The notes beneath the pieces are model-generated. The model saw only the letters and a program-made list of their open reading frames with translations. It was not told where the DNA came from and searched no databases. 64,000 nucleotides of DNA from Corynebacterium freiburgense (GTDB lineage Bacteria > Actinomycetota > Actinomycetes > Mycobacteriales > Mycobacteriaceae): contig NZ_CP047355.1 of NCBI RefSeq assembly GCF_030408815.1, positions 2,790,001-2,854,000 on the forward strand. The letters run 5' to 3'. Below, in pieces: positions 8,003-16,500 of this stretch (position 1 is its first letter; every line of letters begins with the position of its first letter). A program made the position numbers and the translations under genes.

Positions 8003-10303
8003 ATGTTTCTTGCGTGGGGGCGCTTTGCCTACCGATTCCGCCATTTTGTGCCCTTTATAGTTATCGGTCTCATTCTTACTCTGTACCTTCTGGCTGGCAC
8101 GAAGCTAAGTGAGCGCATGAGTCAAGAGGGTTGGGATGATCCTGGTTCTTCTTCGACTCAAGCCGCAAAAATTGAGCAGGAGGTTTTTGGCCGCGATAAC
8201 CGCGGCGATGTCTTGCTTTTGGTTTCGGCCGAATCTGTTGATGACCCGGCAACCTACGCTGCTGTTGGAAAGCATCTGCAATCATTGCTTGCGGAGCACC
8301 CTAATGAAATCGCCCAGATAGATAGTTATTTTGCTACTCCGACAGGCAAACTGACCACGGAGGATCGCCGTATGGCGTTCGCTGCAGTGGGCCTGAAAGG
8401 AGAAGGCGAACAGGTCCTAAAGAATTTTCGGAAGATTAAGTCAGATCTAACCGATGTTGAGCTGCCGGAAGGCACCCATATTGAGGTTGCAGGTTCCACG
8501 GCTATTGCCGACGCCCTCGACGAGGGCATGGCTGGCGATATTAAGCGCGCAGAACTCTATGCCCTCCCTGCAGTTGCACTGCTTCTGCTATTTGTTTTTG
8601 GTTCACTTGTTGCCTCAACCATGCCACTGATTGTGGGTGTGTTATCTATTTTGGGTTCACTGGGTGTCCTTTCCATACTGGCCACTCAAACCCAGGTCAA
8701 TGTTTTTGCGCAATCTGTAGTCACATTATTGGGGCTCGGTCTTGCCATTGACTATGGCTTGTTTATGGTTTCCCGTTTTCGGGAGGAACTGGATTCGGGC
8801 GCTCCAGTAAATCGAGCCGTAGCTACCACTACTGCTACTGCTGGTACAACGGTTGTATTTTCGGCAGCAATGGTGGCAGTTGCCCTTTCGGGGTTATTGC
8901 TTTTCCCGCAAGCGTTTCTAAAGTCTGTTGCGTATGGCGCTATTAGTGCAGTTGGGCTTGCGGCTTTACTTTCGGTGACTGTGTTGCCGTCGCTTTTTGG
9001 GTTGCTTGGCACGAATATTGATAAGGGAATGATTCGTAAGCCGAAAAACCGGAATACCCATTGGGAAGACACCATTTGGGCGAAAATCCCCACTTGGGCA
9101 ATGAAGCATTCTAAAAAGGTAACATTTGCTGGTATCGCTGGTCTGATTTTATTTACATTACCGTTGGCCGGGGTGAAGTTCGGCGGCATTAATGAGACAT
9201 ATCTTCCTCCAAAGAACGAAGCGCGCATTGCACAGGAAAAGTTTGACGCTAACTTTGATATCCGTACAGAACCAATCAAGTTAGTAATTACCGGCGCAGA
9301 TGAGCAGGGTGTTGTTCATGTGCATCAGCAAGCTAGGGATATTCAAGGACTTACTGGTGTGTTTGGGGCGAGCCGCCCCACAAAAGATGGCACAACGGTC
9401 CTTTCCACAGGTATTGAGAACCGTGAAGATTATGCTCGCATTGTTGAGGATCTACGGAAAATCACCCCACCAGAAAACGCAAAGATTTATATTGGTGGAA
9501 CCCCTGCCCTTGAGGTGGAATCGATTGAAGCATTACTCAATACTTTGCCGTGGATGTCGCTATACATTATTGTGGCCACATTTATTCTTATGGCTTTGGT
9601 GTTTGGCTCGATTATTCTGCCAGCTAAAGCGGTAATTATGACAATATTGGGCCTTGGCACCACTTTGGGCGTGCTTACATTGATCTTTGTCAATGGTTTA
9701 GGGTCAAGCATTCTTGGGTTTACCGCTGGCCCGTTAATGAGCCCGGTATTGGTTTTGATTATGGCAATCGTGTATGGCCTGTCTACGGATTACGAGGTCT
9801 TCCTGGTATCTCGTATGGTAGAGGCGAGAAATCGAGGGTCTACTACAGATAATGCCATTCGGTATGGCACCGCACATACGGGCGGGATTATTACTGCCGC
9901 TGCGGTCATTATGATTGTGGTGTGTGGAGCGTTCGGCTTCTCCAATATTGTTATGATGAAATACATAGCATTTGGTATGATTGTTGCTCTTTTCCTGGAT
10001 GCAACTATTATCCGAATGCTATTGGTGCCAGCGGTCATGCACCTTTTGCGGGATGATAACTGGTGGGCACCGAAGCCTATTCAAAAGGCCGCCGAATTCC
10101 TTGGACATGCTGGAACCCCCACTGCGCGTGAGGTTAAGGAAGTACCTATGCCCCGCGCCGTCGATACGCAAGAAGAGGTGCCGATTCATAGCGCTGCACT
10201 TGATGAATCCACTGCAATGCGTGGCGGCCGAAATAGCAAAGACGACGCCGAACTCATTCCATTTAGTGTCCTAATCGCCCGATACGAGGAGGAACGACAA
10301 TAG
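8003..10303 (+). CDS. cmpL4: MmpL3-type trehalose monomycolate transporter
   Basis: A 766-residue RND-superfamily MMPL protein with about 12 membrane helices. After helix 1 there is a large periplasmic porter domain (about residues 40-180), and a second one sits near residues 400-510. Both proton-relay Asp-Tyr pairs of MmpL3 are present: LAIDYGLFMVSR and LSTDYEVFLVSR. It should flip trehalose monomycolate across the membrane for the mycolyltransferases. The C-terminal tail is short compared with M. tuberculosis MmpL3. RBS GGGAGGAAGG precedes the ATG. By position beside the mycolate cluster it matches C. glutamicum CmpL4, functionally redundant with CmpL1; this symbol rests on remembered synteny. 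Confidence 0.88.
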   Translation: MFLAWGRFAYRFRHFVPFIVIGLILTLYLLAGTKLSERMSQEGWDDPGSSSTQAAKIEQEVFGRDNRGDVLLLVSAESVDDPATYAAVGKHLQSLLAEHPNEIAQIDSYFATPTGKLTTEDRRMAFAAVGLKGEGEQVLKNFRKIKSDLTDVELPEGTHIEVAGSTAIADALDEGMAGDIKRAELYALPAVALLLLFVFGSLVASTMPLIVGVLSILGSLGVLSILATQTQVNVFAQSVVTLLGLGLAIDYGLFMVSRFREELDSGAPVNRAVATTTATAGTTVVFSAAMVAVALSGLLLFPQAFLKSVAYGAISAVGLAALLSVTVLPSLFGLLGTNIDKGMIRKPKNRNTHWEDTIWAKIPTWAMKHSKKVTFAGIAGLILFTLPLAGVKFGGINETYLPPKNEARIAQEKFDANFDIRTEPIKLVITGADEQGVVHVHQQARDIQGLTGVFGASRPTKDGTTVLSTGIENREDYARIVEDLRKITPPENAKIYIGGTPALEVESIEALLNTLPWMSLYIIVATFILMALVFGSIILPAKAVIMTILGLGTTLGVLTLIFVNGLGSSILGFTAGPLMSPVLVLIMAIVYGLSTDYEVFLVSRMVEARNRGSTTDNAIRYGTAHTGGIITAAAVIMIVVCGAFGFSNIVMMKYIAFGMIVALFLDATIIRMLLVPAVMHLLRDDNWWAPKPIQKAAEFLGHAGTPTAREVKEVPMPRAVDTQEEVPIHSAALDESTAMRGGRNSKDDAELIPFSVLIARYEEERQ

Positions 10304-11388
10304 CGCGCTACCTACGTCGAGCACTACCCGTTCTTGTAATCGCGGCAGCAATATGGTTTTTCCGCAATGAACTCGACTTTGCCGCCGCGTTTACACAACT
10401 CCGCCATGCCCAACCGATTCCTCTTATTCTCGGCCTAGGTACGGCCTTGCTTTCGCTTATTGCAATGGCGGAGGTGATGCGGGTTTTACTCGGCGCCGGC
10501 GGCACAAACGTTAAATTGCGCCAGACGGCAAGCCTGACATTTGCGGCTAATGCTCTTTCCACAAGTTTTCCGGGCGGTGCTGCAATCTCCACGGTCACGC
10601 AATTTCAGGTTATGCGGCGATGGCATGCCAGCACACTGCTTATTTCCTGGTTTATTGTGTTTTCGGGGGCGCTCTCCACAATTTGGCTGATTGCACTCGG
10701 TATAGGCGCAGTGTTCTTACACGGCGCAGAATTTAATTTATGGTCACTCACACTTCCACTTTTAGGAACCCTGAGCCTTGCCGGCATAGTTTGGTGGGCA
10801 ACGCATAACCCGGATACGTTAGCAGCCGCCATTAAGCGCATTTTGCCGCCATTAGGGCGCGGATTCCGCAACTCTTTGCTGTGGTGTGCAAACTCCCTGC
10901 CACGCTGGTGTGCAAAACTTAGCGAAAAACTACGACGCTGGCACCAACGGATAGTCGAACACCCACCTGGTGGTGGTACACAGGGAATAATCAAACATGT
11001 ATATCAATTGGAGGCTGTAGAACTCACCCCCACCCGCTTTAGTTGGGCTGCGGTATGTTCCCTCCATAATTGGCTTTTCGACGCCGCAACCCTCGGTCTA
11101 GCAGTTTGGGCACTCACCAACACGATTCCAGACCCAAGCATCATTCTTTTGGCTTTTATTACCTCAAAAATTGTCGGTTCTACAAACCTTACTCCAGGGG
11201 GCCTTGGCCCTGTCGATGGTGCTCTTATTGGCACGCTTATGGCAACTGGAACCCATAGCCCCGAAGCCCTTGGAGCGGTCATTCTCTACCGGTTTATATC
11301 ATTAGTGCTGATCACAGCGATTGGCTGGGTTGTCTACCTGTTCAGCCCGTGGCGGAAAACTCAATATCACGTGAAGGTACACTCTTAA
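10300..11388 (+). CDS. UPF0104 / LPG-synthase-TM family membrane protein, apparent AUA start
   Basis: A polytopic protein of the lysylphosphatidylglycerol synthetase TM-region (UPF0104) family, with about eight helices, an internal LTFAANALSTSFPGGAA segment and a C-terminal NLTPGGLGPVDGALIGTL motif. Without extension the first usual start is TTG 10447, which removes a perfectly good first helix. The frame is open from just after a stop at 10264. A strong Shine-Dalgarno GAGGAGG (10286-10292) lies 7 nt before ATA at 10300, giving a 362-residue protein that begins ARYLRRALPVLVIAAAIWFF after the initiator. The ATA overlaps the previous stop as ATAG, just as ATGA does elsewhere. AUA initiation is rare, so this is an inference from RBS and homology. 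Confidence 0.7.
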   Translation: MARYLRRALPVLVIAAAIWFFRNELDFAAAFTQLRHAQPIPLILGLGTALLSLIAMAEVMRVLLGAGGTNVKLRQTASLTFAANALSTSFPGGAAISTVTQFQVMRRWHASTLLISWFIVFSGALSTIWLIALGIGAVFLHGAEFNLWSLTLPLLGTLSLAGIVWWATHNPDTLAAAIKRILPPLGRGFRNSLLWCANSLPRWCAKLSEKLRRWHQRIVEHPPGGGTQGIIKHVYQLEAVELTPTRFSWAAVCSLHNWLFDAATLGLAVWALTNTIPDPSIILLAFITSKIVGSTNLTPGGLGPVDGALIGTLMATGTHSPEALGAVILYRFISLVLITAIGWVVYLFSPWRKTQYHVKVHS

Positions 11389-11391
11389 AAC

Positions 11392-11748
11392 ATGACACTC
11401 GCCCTCGACCTTATCGCTATCGCACTATTTGGCTTGCTAGCCCGCGCAGCTCACCAAACACCCGATATGCCCTTTAATTTTCTAGGCTGGTTAGACACCA
11501 CATGGCCGTTTGCCCTTGGCGTATTACTAGGGCATGGGCTCACCATCTTGCTCAAAAACCGTATAGCACCTGGTGCCGTCATTTGGGTTACCACGGTGAT
11601 TATTGGCCTTGGCATCTGGGCAATACGTCACAATGCCTTCCCCCATTGGTCTTTTATCCTCGTGGCATCAACGATGTCTGCTATTTTGCTATTTGGCTGG
11701 CGAGGAATAGCAAAATTTAAACGAAGCCGGTCACAACCACAGCCATAA
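11392..11748 (+). CDS. DUF3054 family membrane protein
   Basis: A 118-residue protein with four predicted membrane helices, matching the short actinobacterial DUF3054 family in length and pattern (ALDLIAIALFGLLARAAH, LDTTWPFALGVLLGH). Function unknown. It is last in the trmB operon, 3 bp after the UPF0104 stop. It converges on the mycolate operon, with a stem-loop at 11772-11810 between them. Confidence 0.75.
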   Translation: MTLALDLIAIALFGLLARAAHQTPDMPFNFLGWLDTTWPFALGVLLGHGLTILLKNRIAPGAVIWVTTVIIGLGIWAIRHNAFPHWSFILVASTMSAILLFGWRGIAKFKRSRSQPQP

Positions 11749-11765
11749 GTAATTACTACAGAATA

Positions 11766-11810
11766 CAAAAATACACCTCCCGATAGGTTCTTATGGCTAC
11801 GGGAGGTGTA
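11766..11810 (-). terminator. Intrinsic terminator ending the accD3/peptide transcript
   Basis: Arms TACACCTCCCG (11772-11782) and CGGGAGGTGTA (11800-11810) form an 11-bp stem. Read leftward it is followed at once by TTTTTG (11771-11766), a canonical minus-strand terminator. It may also stop the rightward operon, but there is no T tract on that side. Confidence 0.85.
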
Positions 11811-11840
11811 CACGAGCCTATATGGGCTCATTCAAGAGAT

Positions 11841-11930
11841 TTAGCGGTTGAATGCCTGCAATAAATTAAACCAAGCGACGCCGATCGTGCCAAAGATGTC
11901 GCCGAAAAGGTCCAGAGCAGAGCTCAGCAT
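11841..11930 (-). CDS. Small amphipathic peptide, candidate mycomembrane mini-protein
   Basis: An ORF too short for usual gene calls. It encodes 29 residues from ATG 11930 (MLSSALDLFGDIFGTIGVAW, then a tail ending LLQAFNR), or 42 residues from an in-frame ATG at 11969 adding MKNTDTATQGDLT. AAGGAG lies 8 nt before ATG 11930, favouring the short form. It has no signal peptide. Asp7, Asp11, Thr15, Asn22, Gln25 and Asn28 fall on one face of a helix and hydrophobic residues on the other. Size, composition and the lack of a leader resemble the corynebacterial porins PorA/PorH and other O-mycoloylated mini-proteins. It follows accD3 on the same strand and is the last element before the terminator. 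Function is inference. Confidence 0.6.
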   Translation of the reverse strand: MLSSALDLFGDIFGTIGVAWFNLLQAFNR

Positions 11931-11995
11931 AGTTAAGTCTCCTTGAGTGGCAGTGTCAGTGTTTTTCATAATTGCCTTAGTGTAGCCGGAACTTC

Positions 11996-13537
11996 TTACA
12001 TAGGCATGATCGTATGTTTTTTAGGTACCGTTACTTCCCGCTTGGTGTCCAATTGCCGCAGCGCTTGGCGCAGAGCCACTCGGGTTTGGTTGGGTTCGAT
12101 CATGGCGTCGATATAGCCACGCTCCGCCGCAACATATGGACTCGTCATGTTTTCATCATAGAAATCCATAAATACTTTTTTAAGGTATTCTCGTTGCTCT
12201 GGCGGCGCCGCAGCTAATTGGCGCCCTTGGATCATAACCACAGCAGCGGCAGCTCCCATAACTGCTACCTGCGCAGTAGGCCAAGCAAGGTTAATATCCC
12301 CTGTTAGGTTCTTCGAACCCATGACCGCATACGCTCCACCGTAGGCCTTACGCACAATTAATGAAATTTTTGGAACAGTAGCCTCTACAACGGAAAAACC
12401 AAGCTTTGCACCACGGTGAATCAAGCCTTGTTTCTCCTGCTGCACACCAGGAAGGTAACCAGGTGTATCTACCACGAAAATCAGGGGAATATTGTAGGCA
12501 TCACAGATGCGGATAAAACGAGCGGCTTTATCGGCAGCATCCGCATCGATACATCCGGCGTACACCAACGGTTGGTTTGCCACAACACCCACAGACCGGC
12601 CATCTACCCGCGCAAACGCAGTAATCATATTGGGCCCGTAGTCAGGCTGGACTTCAAGCACATCGTCATTATCAAAGATCTGCTTAAGCAAGTCCATCAT
12701 GTCATAGGCAGAGTTTGTGTCATCCAGCATAAAGTGATCGAGCGCTAAATCCCTATCGGTCACTTCATCACTTGGAGCCCAAAACTCTGGGCTAGGTTCT
12801 TCGCACGATGAAGGCAAATGATCAAGAAGATCATGGACATATGCAAAGGCTTCTTCTTCCGAATCCGCAACATAGGACACATTGCCGTTAAGTGCTTGTT
12901 GATGTGCCCCGCCTAGCTCGGCAGAGGTAATCTCTTCACCAGTAACTTCTCGGATTACGTCCGGACCGGTGACATACATTTCTGCGCGGCCGTCCACGGC
13001 GATCACAAAATCAGTAGTTACGGGCGCATATACCGCGCCACCAGCAGATTTGCCCATCATAATGGAAATCTGTGGGCTCCGACCGGATAGCGGCAACTGG
13101 CGGCGCGCAATTTCCGAATACATGGCCAAAGATGTCACAGCATCTTGAATGCGTGCGCCACCAGAATCCTGGATTCCGATCACTGGGCAACCGATTTTTA
13201 TGGCCATATCCATGACTTCACAAACTTTACGGCCGAAGGTCACACCAACGGAACCGCCGTAGACGGTTTTATCATGAGCATAGACAGCAACTGGCCTGCC
13301 ACCAATGCGACCATACCCAGTAACTACGCCATCTCCATACGGTGCCTCTGGGTCATCTGGGGTACGTCCCAGAGCGCCGATTTCTACAAAAGAGCCGGGA
13401 TCTAACAGCCGTTCAATACGCTGACGCGGAGTTGTCAGGCCGGCAGCATCACGCTTTGCCCGGGCACGCTCGCTACCAGGATCTTGCGCTTTTGCAAGTC
13501 TGGCGCGCAGGTCAGCGAGCTTTTCTGCCGTTGTCAT
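11996..13537 (-). CDS. accD3: Acyl-CoA carboxylase carboxyltransferase subunit AccD3 (AccD4-type)
   Basis: A 513-residue carboxyltransferase with an N-terminal half carrying PVIGIQDSGGARIQDAV and MMGKSAGGAVYAPV, and a C-terminal half carrying VDTPGYLPGVQQE and RKAYGGAYAVMGSK: the two crotonase-fold oxyanion sites. With AccD2, AccBC and AccE it carboxylates the fatty acyl-CoA that Pks13 condenses (the mycolate alpha branch). Located 3 bp downstream of pks13 on the same strand, as in all mycolate producers. Full length. The downstream peptide gene and terminator end this operon. Confidence 0.95.
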   Translation of the reverse strand: MTTAEKLADLRARLAKAQDPGSERARAKRDAAGLTTPRQRIERLLDPGSFVEIGALGRTPDDPEAPYGDGVVTGYGRIGGRPVAVYAHDKTVYGGSVGVTFGRKVCEVMDMAIKIGCPVIGIQDSGGARIQDAVTSLAMYSEIARRQLPLSGRSPQISIMMGKSAGGAVYAPVTTDFVIAVDGRAEMYVTGPDVIREVTGEEITSAELGGAHQQALNGNVSYVADSEEEAFAYVHDLLDHLPSSCEEPSPEFWAPSDEVTDRDLALDHFMLDDTNSAYDMMDLLKQIFDNDDVLEVQPDYGPNMITAFARVDGRSVGVVANQPLVYAGCIDADAADKAARFIRICDAYNIPLIFVVDTPGYLPGVQQEKQGLIHRGAKLGFSVVEATVPKISLIVRKAYGGAYAVMGSKNLTGDINLAWPTAQVAVMGAAAAVVMIQGRQLAAAPPEQREYLKKVFMDFYDENMTSPYVAAERGYIDAMIEPNQTRVALRQALRQLDTKREVTVPKKHTIMPM

Positions 13538-13540
13538 TCC

Positions 13541-16500
13541 TTAGTTTCCTTCTAGATGAGCCTCGATTTCACGTAAACGCTTGGTCAGGTGTGCGCCTAC
13601 CGTGCCAATCTCTGGCTCATCCACGATGGCGAGGTGGTCACCCCGCAGCTGAATAATATCTAACTGTTCTACGATAGCGGACCAACCACCATCAGCGTGA
13701 ATATTGGCGTACCGAGGTTCCAATTCGATTGCACCATCATGCATACGCTCTGCGCGGAATAACATAACTGGCACACGAACATCTGCCCAATGCTCAAGCT
13801 GTACTCGATCAAGAATCCGATTGTCCACAAAAGATGCGCGCTGGTGTTCGAGAACACCGGCAGCTAGACCATGCGCCGAAGCATCGGTGCTCGATAAAAA
13901 CTCAGCCATCATGGTAAGTAATGCATCTTCACCTTGAGTTTCCAGCAATTCATATGGAACCGGGAAGTCGAGGTTATAGGTTTTTTTGGCAAATGCAGAA
14001 TAACGTTCCCAACGAGCACGAGTTTCTTCCATGGTGTCTGGAATGGCCTCGGCTGGTTGGACAGTATCCAATAACACGATGAGGGCAATATCTACATCGC
14101 TACCTACCAGTTGATGGGCGACTTCATAGGCAAGTGCACCACCGAAACTCCAACCACCGAGGATTACTGGATGCCCGTCCGCATATGTTCGGATTTCATC
14201 GAGATAGCTTGCAGCGCGTTCCTCCAGGGTTCCTTCAAGGCGCTCTACACCATAAACAGGAACATCTTCTGGTAGTCGGCGCATTAGTGGTTGATAAACT
14301 ACCGAGGATCCACCAGCGGGATGGAAGAGGAATACCGCAGGTTGCTGCGAGCCTGCTGGACGTTCACGAAGTACGCGGATATTTCCTTCCACTTCGACTT
14401 CCAGTCCTTTTCGAACAATATTAGCTAGGTCTTCTAACGCAGCTGCCTCGTGGATATCTTCAACTTTGATTTCAATACCAGCGCGTTCAGTCAAGCGCTC
14501 TGCGATTGCTTGAGCATGCTCTTCAGTAACCTCTGGTAATTCACTGGTCACACCCGGCACCGCCGCACCAGTGATCGATGCCCAAGTTGCAAAAACTAAA
14601 CGTTCCGAAGCATCGCGTGGTGCCACCTGCACAATATTTGACCGGGTTGAAGACTCAGGAGTGGCCTTAAGTGCTACTGCAGTGGATACAGGAACTATTT
14701 CATCGGAGACTGCAGTGGTTTTGCCAGCTACTAGATCCTCCACAAGCGTGACTACATCCGCAACACTTGCGTCACGCAATGCTTGAACTTGAAGGGGCGG
14801 GATCTGGAAATCGTGCTCAATTCGGTTTTTAATACGCATCCCCATAAGGGAGTCAAGCCCCAAATCGATTAGCGGCAGTTCACCAGGGAGATCGTCGATA
14901 TCGTATCCCATAGATTCAGACACAATTGAGCGCATCCGTTGCTCTACAGACTCACCACTTTCAGGATCCCAGTACACCGCTTCAATTTCTTCATCGAGTT
15001 CGATAAACGATGGCGTACTTACTTGCTGCTGTACAGGTGTTGGTTGCGGCAAACCTGCAACACTGGCAAATCCTTCAGCAAGAAGCGGGAAGACTTCCCC
15101 AGTCACGCGATATACGGAAATTGCCACGCCACCAAGATTCTTTCGCACAAGCGTAGTTATTTCGCCTATTGGAGGAAGCGCAATGTATTCCTCAACTGCC
15201 ACAACGCTGGATTCGGGGAATGCTGCAGCGGCCGCGGCGTCGATAAGTGCTTCAGCAGAAGGCACATGCTCTGCTCGGGCACTAAAGACAACGGTACCGT
15301 CGGGGAGATATGCGCGATGCCCTGGCAATGCCACACTCTGAGAAGCGGGGCGGGCGGCAGTCCAATAACGTTGCTCTTTCCAGGTCACTCCTGGTATTTC
15401 GGCATAGTCGCCAGCCCCAAGGACGCGGTCGAGTTGGATTGGTGCACCTGCAACATACAATTTTGCCAATAAATCACGCAGGGTATCCGAAGGCGAAAGC
15501 TTTTGCTTTAGCGTAAACAGCAATTGAGCATCGGCTTTACCAACTGAAAAAGCGGTGTTCATCATGCCCATAATCGCAACTGGATTCGGGCAGATTTCTA
15601 CAAGCATTTCATGCCCCGCTGCAAATGCCGCCGTAATTGCCTCTAGGAACCATACGGAGCCACGGGTGCAACGCAACCAATAGTCAGATTCATGGACAAT
15701 AGAACCTACGGGATACACCACGCCTTTATCCACGGAGCTAAAAAGCGGGACTTCAAGTGGTCGCGGTTCGATACCGGCAGTTTCTGCAGCAAGCTCCCCA
15801 AGTAATGGCTCTACCGCACTGGTGTGCCCAGCACCTTTTACATTAAGCAAGCGGGCAAATTTTTCTTCCGCTTCAAGTTTTTCTACCAGCTTGACTACTG
15901 CTTCGCGGGGTCCACCAATTGTTGTCATGCCAGGACCCGCATAAACTGCTGGCTCAACGCCTTGATATTCGGGGTTTTCGGCAATAAATGCATCGAGGTC
16001 TGCCGCAGAAAATTCAACCACGGCCATGGCACCCAATTGATCTTCAGGCAGGGATTCTTCGCCCTCACCCATTAGCCGAGAGCGGTGGCACGCTACCCGC
16101 ATAGCGTCTTTCGCGCTAAGACCTCCCGCGGCATAGGCGGCGGCGATTTCGCCCATTGACATGCCAACTACCGCTGCTGGCTTAGCACCAAAATATGCAA
16201 GCAGATCAGTGAGCGCAATTTGAATCGCGGTAATACCCACTTGGGCTGTTTCGGTATTGTAGGTGCGCGAGTCATCTTCAATGAGTTCGATAAGTGACCA
16301 GCCGGATTCAAAAATAATATCGGCATCCAGTTCAGTAAGGCGCTCGCGGAACATTGGCGAAGTATGCAAAAGATCTTTAGCCATCTTCCGGTACTGAGAA
16401 CCAAATCCCGAATACACAAACACCGGCCCCAGATTCAGCGGAGCGTCAGCTACCGCAATACCAGCACTCTTTTTTCCCTCTGCCACAATACGCAGGCGTT

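Noticed and set aside
8752..9279. 175-codon minus-strand frame in the MmpL gene
   Set aside because: Antisense shadow of a conserved transporter domain.
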